From assembly GCA_017983635.1 (NCBI GenBank), contig JAGOBA010000002.1, positions 539,418 to 603,417 on the forward strand: DNA of 64,000 bases. Direction: 5' to 3'. Below the pieces are notes generated by a model. It ran no database searches, was not told where the DNA came from, and saw only the letters and a list, made by a program, of their open reading frames with translations. Every line of letters starts with the position of its first letter. The first letter of the stretch is position 1. This DNA comes from Alphaproteobacteria bacterium. GTDB taxonomy: Bacteria > Pseudomonadota > Alphaproteobacteria > Micropepsales > Micropepsaceae. This document shows, piece by piece, positions 1 to 7,683 of this stretch. A program made the position numbers and the translations under genes.

Positions 1-198
1 GTCGAGGTCCGCGCAAGGGGCACAGTGCAAGACGCGGTCGAATCGGTTGGCGCCGAAAAACGCCGGCGGGTCGAAACCGCAGCCGCGCAATTTTGCGCAC
101 GCAAGCCAAAGTTGAAAAAACTTCCGCATCGCTTCGATCTTGTGCTTCTGGCGCCGGGACGGTGGCCGCACCACATGATCGACGCGTGGAGGCAGTAA
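1..198 (+). CDS. yraN: YraN/UPF0102 family protein, C-terminal part
   Basis: This is the 3' end (65 codons) of a gene that begins before the window; it reads in frame from base 1 to the TAA at 196-198. The translation opens with VEVRARG and continues with the arginine-rich RRRVETAA helix and RFDLVLL strand, the usual order at the C-terminal end of UPF0102/YraN proteins, which have a restriction-endonuclease-like fold. The family's biochemical role is not firmly established. It sits 15 bases upstream of a BON-domain lipoprotein, the order known from the yraN-yraP region of enterobacteria, which supports the call. The N-terminal part, including most of the nuclease motif, cannot be seen. Confidence 0.8.
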   Translation, partial: VEVRARGTVQDAVESVGAEKRRRVETAAAQFCARKPKLKKLPHRFDLVLLAPGRWPHHMIDAWRQ

Positions 199-213
199 AA
201 GGAGTTCCCCCCA

Positions 214-834
214 ATGTTGTTCCGCCCCGTTCTCGTTATTGCCGCGGCCTTGTCGCTCAGCGCCTGTGTCGGTCTCTCGCTCAACACCCAAGAGCGCCCG
301 TTCGGAAAAGCCCTCGACGACTTCAATGCACAGACCGAACTCAACGCCCGTCTGCTCGGCGAAAGCCCCTCGCTCTATGCGAACGTGAACACGACGATCA
401 TCGAAGGGCGCGTGCACCTCTCGGGCACCGTACCGACCAGCGAGCAGCGCCTGACCGCAAGCCGCCTCGCCTGGGAAACCCCGCACGTGGTTGAGGTGGT
501 CAACGACATCGAGGTGACGGAAGACACCGGCCTCATCGACGTCGCCCGCGACCGCTGGATCAGCACGCAAGTCCGCACCCGCATCCTGACCGACGGCGCG
601 ATCAGGGACGTGAACTACACGATCGACACCCAAAACCGCGTCGTCTACGTGCTGGGAATCGCGCAAAGCCAAAGCGAACTCGACCGGGTTCTGGCGCATG
701 CCCGCTCGGTGCCGGAGGCCCGTCGCGTTGTGAACTACGCTCTGCTAAAGGATGACCCGCGCCGGTCGTTCGAACCGCCCGGCCACTACGAAGACGACAC
801 GACCACACCTCCGCCGGAGCCGGTACAGAACTAA
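214..834 (+). CDS. dolP: DolP-like BON-domain outer-membrane lipoprotein
   Basis: The 206-residue product begins with a lipoprotein signal peptide whose lipobox LSAC puts the lipidated cysteine at residue 18. Two BON domains follow, at about residues 48-98 and 112-175, each with the GRVHLSGTV or RVVYVLGIA type of strand. Dual-BON lipoproteins of this kind (YraP/DolP, OsmY relatives) bind phospholipid and help outer-membrane integrity. The C-terminal 30 residues are proline- and acid-rich and probably disordered. A good AAAGGAG ribosome site lies at 198-204. Its place right after yraN is the typical one for DolP, and the next gene starts on the base after its stop codon, so the three genes are probably cotranscribed. 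Confidence 0.8.
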   Translation: MLFRPVLVIAAALSLSACVGLSLNTQERPFGKALDDFNAQTELNARLLGESPSLYANVNTTIIEGRVHLSGTVPTSEQRLTASRLAWETPHVVEVVNDIEVTEDTGLIDVARDRWISTQVRTRILTDGAIRDVNYTIDTQNRVVYVLGIAQSQSELDRVLAHARSVPEARRVVNYALLKDDPRRSFEPPGHYEDDTTTPPPEPVQN

Positions 835-1671
835 ATGGTGGCAGAGCCAACGGACCGCATCTTGGAAGCGCTCCACGCCGTGGGGCAGGCCGAAGATGCG
901 GCGATTCCGTTGGCCGACACCGCCTTGCGCTTGGCGGCGCTCGATCACGTCGGCATCGACCTCGCGCCCTATCGCGATCACCTGACCCAAGTGGCAGAGC
1001 AAGCGCGCGACAGCATGGCCTCGCTCCGCCGCGGCATGTCGGAGCTTGAAGCTGCCGCCCGCGTACTCGCCGACACGATCGGCGTGCGTCACGGTTACAT
1101 GGGCGACAGCGCGACCTTCGACGATCCGCAGAACGCCGACCTCATCCGCGTCATCGATCGCAAGCGCGGCCTGCCGGTCTCGCTCGGCATCGTCTACATC
1201 GACATCGCCCATCGACTGGAGATCCCGGCCTGCGGCTTGAACACGCCCGGCCACTTTCTGCTCGCTCTCGGTCAAGGCGAACACGCTCGCATCATCGATC
1301 CGTTCAACGGCGGTGTGATCCTCTCGGCGGAGGAATTGCGCCCCTGGCCGCAAGTGCCGGAAAGCGAAGCCCCCGACTATGGCCCCGTCGGAAGGCGTGA
1401 CGTGCTGCTCCGTCTCCTGAACAACATCCACTCCCGCGCGCTTGCCAGCCAAGACAAAGTCCGTACCCTGACGATCGTCGAGCGCATGGTGCTCATAGCC
1501 CCGCGCCACCCCGACCTCTGGCTCGAACTCTCAAAGGCCTGCGAAGCCGTAGACAAAATGAACGGCGCCATCCGCGCCGCCCAAAACTGCATCTCGCTAG
1601 CCGGCGACCAGTCCCCCCTGGGCCGCCAAGCCGCATTCGTCCTGCAAGGTCTGAAGCGAAGGGTGAACTGA
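835..1671 (+). CDS. SirB1-family transglutaminase-like/TPR protein
   Basis: The 278-residue protein has the SirB1 pattern: an N-terminal helical part, the conserved block DRKRGLPVSLGIVYIDIA followed by TPGHFLLALG (about residues 113-150), and a C-terminal TPR-like helical region (about 205-275) rich in R/A/L. The family is related to transglutaminase-like cysteine protease folds, but most members, including this one, have no demonstrated enzyme activity. The cysteine of the block ACGLNTPGH is present. The start ATG directly abuts the TAA of the BON gene, implying translational coupling. It is the last gene before the collinear cluster is interrupted by the accessory stretch. Confidence 0.75.
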   Translation: MVAEPTDRILEALHAVGQAEDAAIPLADTALRLAALDHVGIDLAPYRDHLTQVAEQARDSMASLRRGMSELEAAARVLADTIGVRHGYMGDSATFDDPQNADLIRVIDRKRGLPVSLGIVYIDIAHRLEIPACGLNTPGHFLLALGQGEHARIIDPFNGGVILSAEELRPWPQVPESEAPDYGPVGRRDVLLRLLNNIHSRALASQDKVRTLTIVERMVLIAPRHPDLWLELSKACEAVDKMNGAIRAAQNCISLAGDQSPLGRQAAFVLQGLKRRVN

Positions 1672-1703
1672 AGAAACGCTTGCATTTCAGCCAAGTAATG
1701 ATA

Positions 1704-1726
1704 TGTATATCCCAATTGGATATACA
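1704..1726. promoter_or_regulatory. Inverted repeat, probable VapB operator
   Basis: TGTATATCC at 1704-1712 is repeated in perfect inverted form as GGATATACA at 1718-1726, with the 5-base spacer CAATT. It ends 5 bases before the vapB start codon. AbrB-type antitoxins usually autoregulate by binding such palindromes over the module's promoter; the link to VapB here is inferred from position. Confidence 0.6.
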
Positions 1727-1731
1727 CAGAC

Positions 1732-1965
1732 ATGACCAGCTCCACCGTCTTTAACAGCAACAAGAGCCAAGCCGTCCGCCTGCCCAAGGCGGTCGCCTTC
1801 CCCGATGACGTTCATCAGGTCGACATCCTCAAAATCGGCCGTGGCCGCTTGATCGTCCCAAAGGGCCGGCGGTGGGACGAACTGTTTACCATCGGACCGC
1901 GCGCGAGCGATGATTTCATGGTCGAACGTCTGCAGCCAAAGGCTGAGGAGCGCGAGCCTCTCTGA
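1732..1965 (+). CDS. vapB: VapB-type antitoxin (AbrB/MazE swapped-hairpin)
   Basis: The 77-residue protein starts with the SpoVT/AbrB-type DNA-binding fold: FNSNKSQAVRLPKAVAFP at residues 7-24, then the typical VDILKIGRGRLIVPKG strand pair. The C-terminal third (DELFTIGPRASDDFM) is the usual toxin-neutralising tail of VapB antitoxins. It overlaps the following PIN-domain toxin by one base (TGATG), the normal arrangement. An inverted repeat immediately upstream is its likely operator. It lies at the left edge of the accessory stretch, as toxin-antitoxin modules often do. Confidence 0.85.
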   Translation: MTSSTVFNSNKSQAVRLPKAVAFPDDVHQVDILKIGRGRLIVPKGRRWDELFTIGPRASDDFMVERLQPKAEEREPL

Positions 1966-2363
1966 TGCTGGCATACATGCTCGATACGAACATCTGCATC
2001 TATGTGATAAGAACTTATCCGGCTGAGTTGCGCGACAAGTTCAACACGCTGGCCGAGCAGCTTTGCATCTCAAGTGTGACGTCGGGTGAGTTACACTATG
2101 GCGCAGAAAAATCGGCACGGCGCGCCGAGAATCTCATCGCGATCGAACACTTCACAGCGCGCCTTGAGGTTCTCCCTTTTGCCGACAAAGCCGCCGCGCA
2201 CTACGGCCAGCTACGAGCCGAGCTCGAACGGGCAGGGACACCATGTGGCCCCCACGACATCCAAATCGGCGCCCACGCACGCAGCGAGGGTTTGATCTTG
2301 GTGACAAACAACGTCCGTGAGTTCGCACGAATGCCGGGCCTGCGTTCCGAAAACTGGGTCTAG
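1965..2363 (+). CDS. vapC: VapC-type PIN-domain ribonuclease toxin
   Basis: The 132-residue PIN domain has the acidic metal-binding residues D7 (in LDTNICIY), E42 (in SGELHYG) and D98 (in PHDIQIGAHA), plus the TNN motif at 114-116 near the C-terminus. VapC toxins cleave specific RNAs, often initiator tRNA or rRNA loops, in an Mg-dependent way and are blocked by VapB. The module appears intact, so it is probably functional. The full length matches the family. After it come 244 bases without a convincing gene. Confidence 0.87.
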   Translation: MLAYMLDTNICIYVIRTYPAELRDKFNTLAEQLCISSVTSGELHYGAEKSARRAENLIAIEHFTARLEVLPFADKAAAHYGQLRAELERAGTPCGPHDIQIGAHARSEGLILVTNNVREFARMPGLRSENWV

Positions 2364-2607
2364 ATTTATCGGCAGCCTAACGGACCGAATAACGGCAAGG
2401 GTCTTGCCGACAAACTGCCGACAACAACGATCGCGTTCTCGTCAAATTCGCGGTGCCAGGCGCCGCCGGTTCCCCCCACACGCGAACCGCCCCGCAGAAT
2501 TTGCTGCATTCGCGCCACACTCTCGGCACCTTGGTTACCTGGTCGCGCATGACGCGGTGCACACTGCGCGCGTTGCGCTACTCTCAATGCCTTGCTGTGG
2601 GGGCAGC

Positions 2608-3222
2608 ATGGAACTGGCATCGCTCATCGAACCTTTTGAAAAAGCGCTCGACGACCCGAGCTATTGGCAACCGGCCACGATCTGGTTGCCGCAGAGCCCG
2701 GAGTCATGGATCGTGACCGTCGTCCCGCTGGCGCTCACGCTGGCGGCGATCCTCGTTTGGCTTTTGACCAACAGTCCTGGCCGCTCCTTCAACGTCAATC
2801 TAAGGGACACGGTCGATACGAACGACGACTGGAACATCGTGCGCATCCGCAGGTCCACGGCGCAGAAATTTTGGAATGTCGACGCCAAGACCGGTTTGGT
2901 CGATGAGCCGATCCGCTTCGCTGTCAACGGCCGCGCCCAGACGGGCCGCCTGCTCATCAACCAAGCCTACGATGAAGACGGGTTGGGCATGAGCCACCGC
3001 ATGGCGGCGGCCCTCGGCATCGTCATGCTCGACGAGTACGGCAAACCGCTGCCTGGCCAGATTGCCGAAGCCCACGTCCGCGTCGCGTTCCCGGCTTGGC
3101 GCCTCGACCTGCGCACCTGGCGCAACCCGAACCCGGACGTCCGCCTGCAATGGAAGCTCGGCGCGGTCTTCCTGGTTGCCGGCATCCTGATCCCTAAGGC
3201 CCTCGCGTCAATCGGGTTCTAA
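2608..3222 (+). CDS. Hypothetical bitopic membrane protein
   Basis: I do not recognise a family. The open frame runs much further upstream, but the protein-like part begins at the ATG at 2608 (MELASLIEPF), giving 204 residues; an in-frame ATG at 2587 is the alternative. A hydrophobic helix spans residues 35-56 (from WIVTVVPLAL to WLL), and a second hydrophobic segment occupies the last 20 residues (LGAVFLVAGILIPKALASIG). Between them lies a soluble domain of about 120 residues with many charged residues. It lies between vapBC and other small envelope proteins, all oriented the same way, so it is probably part of the accessory stretch. Confidence 0.6.
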   Translation: MELASLIEPFEKALDDPSYWQPATIWLPQSPESWIVTVVPLALTLAAILVWLLTNSPGRSFNVNLRDTVDTNDDWNIVRIRRSTAQKFWNVDAKTGLVDEPIRFAVNGRAQTGRLLINQAYDEDGLGMSHRMAAALGIVMLDEYGKPLPGQIAEAHVRVAFPAWRLDLRTWRNPNPDVRLQWKLGAVFLVAGILIPKALASIGF

Positions 3223-3285
3223 CGGTGCGTTGCTTTCCGGCGGGCGGGGACCGATGATCGGGCGCATAACGCATGGAGATTGGCA

Positions 3286-3633
3286 ATGCGCCACGGCTTC
3301 GCTCTGACGGCGGCAACGATTGCGCTTCTGACCGCCGCAACGGCATCTGCGGTCACGATCACAAACCACGATCAGACCAGCGTCCGACTGATGGTCTGCG
3401 ACGAAAAATGCGGGCCATCGCATGGCGACGATTGGGGTTCGGCCTTCGACTTCTGGCTCCAACCCGGCGAGGCGCGCAGCTTCGACTGTACCGGCACCTG
3501 CTTCGTCGGCATCTACTACGACGATCATTCGCCCACATTGGGCGACATGGCGGTGGCGGACGACGACGAAATGTTCGAGGGTAACGAGGCCGGCTATATC
3601 CGTCGCGGCATCGCGACCCACAAACCGAACTGA
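3286..3633 (+). CDS. Small secreted protein with two cysteine pairs
   Basis: The chosen ATG at 3286 has a GGAG ribosome site 7 bases before it; an in-frame TTG two codons earlier is less likely. The 115-residue product has a Sec signal peptide (hydrophobic residues 5-20, cleavage after ASA). The mature part contains four cysteines in two close pairs, CDEKC and CTGTC, which suggests two disulfides in the periplasm, and its second half is rich in Asp and Glu (VADDDEMFEGNE). No family was recognised. It is 23 bases upstream of a membrane-protein gene and may form an operon with it. Confidence 0.6.
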   Translation: MRHGFALTAATIALLTAATASAVTITNHDQTSVRLMVCDEKCGPSHGDDWGSAFDFWLQPGEARSFDCTGTCFVGIYYDDHSPTLGDMAVADDDEMFEGNEAGYIRRGIATHKPN

Positions 3634-3656
3634 CGCTCACAGGGAGTCTGCGGATC

Positions 3657-4211
3657 ATGGGCGACGGATCCACACCGATGTCACCGATGGAGTGGATGCT
3701 GCTGGCGGCGGTCGGTGGCGTCGTGGGCAACGCCGCGTGGGTCGTGTGCGTGCTCATGTATCGCGGCCTCGCGAACGGCGCGCAGGCGGCGGCCGGAAGA
3801 TTGACCAGCTACTTCAGCGCCCCGGTCACGAACCTCGTCGTCATGCCGCTCGTGATGCTGATCGGCGCCGCCTTCGTCGGCGCATTCTTGCATTTGGCGT
3901 TGCTGCAGCAAGGCGTGGTCGGCGGTCTGGGCGCGCTCGCGGGCTACATCGTGCGCGGGTTCGGCGTGATCAAACTTCCGGCCATTCCGATGGTCGTCGA
4001 ACTGATCTCCCTCTGGGGCGCCTGGATCGTTGGCGCCGTCGTCGCCGCCATGGGCCTGCTGATGCAGCGCGCCTCACACGTGCTCGAGCGCATACCGCTC
4101 AGGACGCCTATCGTCCGCGCGATCCTCGCCGGCATCGCGGCCCTCACCGTCTCGATCCTTTTCACGCTCGTCGCCTGGCCCTACGTCGCGGCGTTGTTCG
4201 GCGCGGGTTAG
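3657..4211 (+). CDS. Hypothetical polytopic membrane protein
   Basis: The 184-residue protein has about four transmembrane segments: residues 11-33, 57-81, 84-105 with 112-136 as one longer hydrophobic stretch, and 148-180. No family signature or catalytic motif is visible. An AGGGAG ribosome site lies 10 bases before the ATG. It follows the small secreted protein closely and converges with the minus-strand gene at 4219, leaving only 7 bases between the stop codons. Nothing in the sequence indicates a specific role. Confidence 0.55.
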   Translation: MGDGSTPMSPMEWMLLAAVGGVVGNAAWVVCVLMYRGLANGAQAAAGRLTSYFSAPVTNLVVMPLVMLIGAAFVGAFLHLALLQQGVVGGLGALAGYIVRGFGVIKLPAIPMVVELISLWGAWIVGAVVAAMGLLMQRASHVLERIPLRTPIVRAILAGIAALTVSILFTLVAWPYVAALFGAG

Positions 4212-4218
4212 ACACCGA

Positions 4219-4680
4219 TCACGCCGCCAACCCAAACGTCCGCGCATAGACGGCGGGCTTCATGAACGCCAGGTACTCGGCCTGCATCTCTTTCGTCAGC
4301 ACCTCGAGCAGAAACGCATTCTCGACCCAGAACTCGATCACATGAAAGCACCCGCCGCGATCGCAGACCCGCGCACGCCAGCCCTCGCGCTTGGCGAGCG
4401 CCAGCACCTCGGCCTCGCTGAGCGGCGTCGCGATCGCAAAGTGGCAGGCGGAGCTTCCGTTCGCGGCCGCGTTCGTGCGCGTGCCGACCTCGGCGTCGCC
4501 GATCACGTTTTCCTGCGTATAGGGGCACACCTCGATCTCCGTCCCCCGCTCGTCGCCCGCAAGCGCGATGAAGCTCTCCGGGAACGGCGGGAACGGAAAC
4601 GCCACGCCGCGCCAAAGTTCGGCGATCACCTTCGCGACGTGCTCGGGGTTCTTCGCCGGCATCGACCCATGAAACATCAT
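4219..4680 (-). CDS. Conserved protein, VOC/glyoxalase-like, unknown role
   Basis: The 153-residue soluble protein opens with MMFHGSMPAKNPEHVAKVIAEL and carries the proline-rich stretch FPFPPFPESF. The overall pattern (N-terminal family-specific helix, then GTEIEVCP, CHFAIATPL and FHVIEFWVENAFLLEVL strands) is like one-module vicinal-oxygen-chelate proteins, but I cannot assign metal ligands with confidence. I recall similar uncharacterised proteins in other alphaproteobacteria. It starts 11 bases downstream of a TetR-family gene and is probably cotranscribed with it and the upstream micro-ORF, so the regulator may respond to something this protein handles. Confidence 0.55.
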   Translation of the reverse strand: MMFHGSMPAKNPEHVAKVIAELWRGVAFPFPPFPESFIALAGDERGTEIEVCPYTQENVIGDAEVGTRTNAAANGSSACHFAIATPLSEAEVLALAKREGWRARVCDRGGCFHVIEFWVENAFLLEVLTKEMQAEYLAFMKPAVYARTFGLAA

Positions 4681-4691
4681 GACCCTTCTCC

Positions 4692-5294
4692 CTATTTGTC
4701 GCGCGCGCGTTGGCGCGCCGCATCGAACATCAACTGCAACACGAACGACGAAGCCTTGCCCGCTTCCTCACCCGAAAACCCCCAATAGTCCTTCATCGTC
4801 TGCCAGGCCGCGCCCGAATAGAGCAGCTGCGCCGCCGCCGTCACCCAGCGCGCTTCGTTCGCCGGCAGATCCTTGACCGCATCGGCCACCGCCTTGCGGA
4901 TCGCGACCTTGCGCTTGTCGTTCACGCGCAAACGGAACTCGCGCCCCTGCGGCGTCGACCAAAACGCGCGCATAAGATTTTCGTTGTCGTCGAAGGCGGG
5001 AAACACCCGCCGCGGCGCCGCGACGAGGTCGCTCTCCGATTGCGGAAAGCTCGCCGTACCGATCCGCGGATCGAGCGCATCCCAGAGCGCGTCCAGAAGC
5101 TCGCCCTTGGACCCAAAATGCCGATAGACGGTGCGCTCTTGCACGCCGGCCTCGCGCGCCACCGCACCGAACGTGATCTCGCCTAATTCCGCATCCTGCA
5201 TCAGCCGTTCCGCCGCCGCCAAAATCCGCCGCCGCGTCTCCGCCTTCTGCTCCTCCCGCAGCGGGCTCTCGTATTTCGCCGTCGAAGTGCTCAT
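4692..5294 (-). CDS. TetR/AcrR-family transcriptional regulator
   Basis: The start at 5294 (MSTSTAKYES) is preferred to the longer open frame because the N-terminal extension is arginine-rich and not protein-like. The 200-residue protein has the TetR helix-turn-helix in residues 15-60: EEQKAETRRRILAAAERL, then ITFGAVAREAGVQERTVYRHFGSKGELLDAL. The C-terminal ligand-binding domain is helical and not assignable to a ligand. Its ATG overlaps the stop of a 35-codon ORF by 4 bases (ATGA), so translation is coupled to that ORF. Several TGTCA-containing inverted repeats upstream are likely autoregulatory operators. Confidence 0.85.
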   Translation of the reverse strand: MSTSTAKYESPLREEQKAETRRRILAAAERLMQDAELGEITFGAVAREAGVQERTVYRHFGSKGELLDALWDALDPRIGTASFPQSESDLVAAPRRVFPAFDDNENLMRAFWSTPQGREFRLRVNDKRKVAIRKAVADAVKDLPANEARWVTAAAQLLYSGAAWQTMKDYWGFSGEEAGKASSFVLQLMFDAARQRARDK

Positions 5295-5398
5295 GTCGCG
5301 CCTTGCCAAATCGCGATCAAAACGACGGTCGCGAACATCGCCCCAAACCGGACGAAAACCGCGCGGAACAGGGAAGGGTTGTTCTGAATGGTATGCAT
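5291..5398 (-). CDS. 35-residue membrane micro-ORF upstream of TetR
   Basis: A short frame starts at the ATG at 5398 and stops with a TGA that overlaps the TetR start codon (ATGA, 5294-5291). It is preceded by a near-perfect Shine-Dalgarno sequence AGGAGG (5410-5405) with a 6-base spacing, far stronger than that of most genes here. The predicted peptide has a hydrophobic C-terminal half (residues 19-31, GAMFATVVLIAIW), so it could be a single-span membrane microprotein. It could instead be only a translational coupler or leader for the TetR gene. No homologue is known to me, and existence of the peptide is inferred from the ribosome site and the overlap. Confidence 0.55.
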   Translation of the reverse strand: MHTIQNNPSLFRAVFVRFGAMFATVVLIAIWQGAT

Positions 5399-5443
5399 GG
5401 GTCGCCTCCTTCTCCCTCCTATGACGCGCCAGAAGCAGCCGTT

Positions 5444-5496
5444 GTGACAGGATTAATGTCACGAACCATTATTGATGTCAGTGTATATGACATTAA
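5444..5496. promoter_or_regulatory. Cluster of TGTCA inverted repeats, probable TetR operators
   Basis: TTAATGTCA (5453-5461) is mirrored exactly by TGACATTAA (5488-5496). Inside it ATGTCA (5475-5480) is mirrored by TGACAT (5488-5493) with a 7-base spacer, and GTGAC (5444-5448) is mirrored by GTCAC (5458-5462). The cluster lies 46-98 bases upstream of the micro-ORF/TetR start, where the promoter must be. Binding by the TetR protein is inferred from position and symmetry. Confidence 0.55.
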
Positions 5497-5697
5497 CTCG
5501 GGAGGTCAAGAGTAAGGCCCGAGGTCCGTCCTGGCCCCGTCCCAACGACCGGGCCGACAAGGAAGTCAGCGAGGTGATCAATCTCACTCTGCCTTGAATT
5601 TCGGTGCTGACCTTCGCGATCGCCCAGCCGCGGTTCTCGCTCATCTGCTAACGTTGGAGCGGTAACCGCAGACGTTCTGCATAGCGCAGGAGGCAAG

Positions 5698-6135
5698 ATG
5701 CCCTCGTGGTTCGAAGATCGCATGTGGCTGGAATCGCCACGCCATATCGTGAGCGCCGCCGTCGTCGCGACCGATGATGCCGGTCGGCTGCTTCTCGTGC
5801 GCTCGCCGCGGCGCGGGTGGGAGATGCCGGGCGGTCAAGTCGAAATCGGCGAGTCGCTTGAAGCTGCAGCGAAGCGGGAGGTGATGGAGGAGTGCGGCGT
5901 TGAAGTCGGCGACCTCAAACTTTGCGGCATCTTTCAAGCGTTGGAGAAAAGCGTCGTCAATGCGCTGTTTCGCGGACGTTACATTGCCGGCACGCCGCGC
6001 CCCAGCGACGAAGCGATCGAAGCCGGCTTCTTCGAGCGCGAGCGAGCTCTCGAAATGGTCACCCACGCCAACTTCCGCGACCGCATCCGTTTCACCCTTG
6101 ATGAAGCCCGCCACCCGTTCTTCATCGCATCGTGA
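5698..6135 (+). CDS. Nudix hydrolase
   Basis: The 145-residue protein has a complete Nudix box at about residues 44-66, starting GGQVEIGESLEAAAKREVME and ending ECGVEV, with the glutamates that bind Mg or Mn. Nudix enzymes hydrolyse nucleoside diphosphates linked to another moiety; the substrate cannot be read from the sequence. The preceding strand AAVVATDDAGRLLLVRSP and the following strand LCGIFQA fit the standard fold. The ATG is preceded by a GGAGG ribosome site (5689-5693). It stands alone between the TetR control region and the convergent PcfJ gene. Confidence 0.85.
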   Translation: MPSWFEDRMWLESPRHIVSAAVVATDDAGRLLLVRSPRRGWEMPGGQVEIGESLEAAAKREVMEECGVEVGDLKLCGIFQALEKSVVNALFRGRYIAGTPRPSDEAIEAGFFERERALEMVTHANFRDRIRFTLDEARHPFFIAS

Positions 6136-6152
6136 GCTGCTGCGGACAAATC

Positions 6153-6181
6153 GGGGTCAGGCCAATTCTCATTCTGACACC
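6153..6181. repeat. Imperfect inverted repeat between convergent genes
   Basis: GGGGTCAG (6153-6160) faces CTGACACC (6174-6181), 7 of 8 bases complementary, in the 57 bases between the nudix and PcfJ stop codons. It could be a weak bidirectional terminator or a trace of a mobile repeat; there is no T tract. Confidence 0.3.
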
Positions 6182-6192
6182 GGTTTCCGCGC

Positions 6193-7683
6193 TCACCACC
6201 CGTAGAGATAGTGCCCCGGCTTCAGCGCCGCCTTCTTCATCCAGCTTTCGAGCACGCCCTTCTCTTGCTCGCTCGGCCGCCGGTTCGCGCGGCCGCGCGC
6301 TTGCACGACGGTGCGATTGGCATCGACCTCAATGGTGAGCACCGGCTCGCGGCGCCCCTCGTCCGACGCGATCCGGCTGTCGAGCGACCAAATCGAGCAC
6401 GCCCCGCGCGCGCAGCTATGCGCATAGCTCGCCACGCAATGCCGCATCGCGCGCCCGTTGTCGGCGAGTTCCTGCCCGCTCAAAAGCTCGCGAAACGTCC
6501 ACAGCGTCAGCCGGTTCGGATCGTCGCGTGAGCCGGTTTGCACGGTAAGCCCCTGTATCCCCGAGGCCTTCCAGAACCGCTGATCGTTCGCGCGCACCAC
6601 GCGAAGCTCGCCGTGCCACGCCTCCACTTGCCGCAGCAGACTGTCGACCGTGCGCCGCGACATCGTGAGGTTCGGCTGCGGCGGTGGGCGCGTCTCCGCG
6701 CGGCCTGGCCCCACCATCACCTCTTGCGTCTCGAACTTTTGGGAGTTCAGAAAGTCGACGATCGGCCCGGCGTGCCGCAGGTCCAACATCGGATTGGCGA
6801 TGAAGAAGCGATAGACCGAAAGCCAAAACGCCCGCCGCTCGTCGTCGCGCTCGATCCGTTGGCCGAGCCGCGTTCCCATCAACGCCGCCGCAAGCCGCTC
6901 CCCGCCGCCCAGCGCCTTGATGTCGGCCAGCATGAGCGCCCCTTCGATCGAGAAACTCTCCGGCGCGTCGACGAAGTGATGCGCGATCATCTTCGTCATC
7001 GGATAAGGCGTCTTCGCGGTGCGGATGTTGAACCCAAGGCCGATATGCACGAACCAATCGCGAAACTGATGTGCCCCGCGGTCGCCACGCAGCCATGCGC
7101 TGTCCAGGAACCGCGGCACGTCAAAGCGCGCGAACAAATGCCGAAGCAGCGACGAGAATTGCCGTCCCGCATTGTGGCTCGACGGCCGCCACGCGAACGG
7201 ATCGCGCAACCACTGCCCGCGTCGTTCGTGCAAACGGACCAACGCCTCCAGATAGAGCATCGGCGTGTGCAACACCGTGACGGTCTCGAACACCAGCGTC
7301 GACACGCGCTCGAAATGCAAAAGAAACGCAGCCAAGCTCTCGCGTTCGCCCTTGCCGTCTTTGCTTCGCGCGATCGCCTGCGCCACCTCGCGCCAGCCCG
7401 GCCGGTCGACGCTCGCCGGATCGATCCGCCCAGCACAAGCTTCGTTGATAAATCGCCGCGGATTGCGATGCAACTTCGCCCGCGCCTCGACCGCCGCCTT
7501 CTCGGCCGCGACAATCGCCAACTCCGCCTGCCGCGCGTCCGCCGATTTCTCCAGCGACGCCACAACCCCATGCCGCGAACACCATTCGAAATACGCCGCA
7601 ACACTCGAAACCTGAAGCGCCCGCAAATGCCGCCCCATCACCGGCCGCAGAACCTCAACCTCCTCCGATACCCGCCGCGCCAT
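6193..7683 (-). CDS. PcfJ-domain protein
   Basis: The start at 7683 (MARRVSEEVEV) follows an AGGAAGGA ribosome site and gives 496 residues. The last third carries the PcfJ-type core: SGQELADNGRAMRHCVASYA around residue 413, then CARGACSIWSL, LTIEVDANRTVVQARGRANR and a C-terminal helix ending in HYLYGW. PcfJ was named from the conjugative plasmid pCF10, but similar proteins occur on chromosomes and their function is unknown. The N-terminal 380 residues are helical with no recognised domain. No conjugation gene is nearby, so this is an orphan copy within the accessory stretch. Confidence 0.7.
   Translation of the reverse strand: MARRVSEEVEVLRPVMGRHLRALQVSSVAAYFEWCSRHGVVASLEKSADARQAELAIVAAEKAAVEARAKLHRNPRRFINEACAGRIDPASVDRPGWREVAQAIARSKDGKGERESLAAFLLHFERVSTLVFETVTVLHTPMLYLEALVRLHERRGQWLRDPFAWRPSSHNAGRQFSSLLRHLFARFDVPRFLDSAWLRGDRGAHQFRDWFVHIGLGFNIRTAKTPYPMTKMIAHHFVDAPESFSIEGALMLADIKALGGGERLAAALMGTRLGQRIERDDERRAFWLSVYRFFIANPMLDLRHAGPIVDFLNSQKFETQEVMVGPGRAETRPPPQPNLTMSRRTVDSLLRQVEAWHGELRVVRANDQRFWKASGIQGLTVQTGSRDDPNRLTLWTFRELLSGQELADNGRAMRHCVASYAHSCARGACSIWSLDSRIASDEGRREPVLTIEVDANRTVVQARGRANRRPSEQEKGVLESWMKKAALKPGHYLYGW

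Noticed and set aside
93..494. Plus-strand frame overlapping the start of the BON lipoprotein gene
   Set aside because: Arginine- and proline-rich translation in another frame of the yraN end and the lipoprotein gene, with no family feature.
2317..2607. Upstream extension of the membrane-protein gene at 2608
   Set aside because: The extension overlaps vapC in another frame, is basic and lacks hydrophobic or family features.
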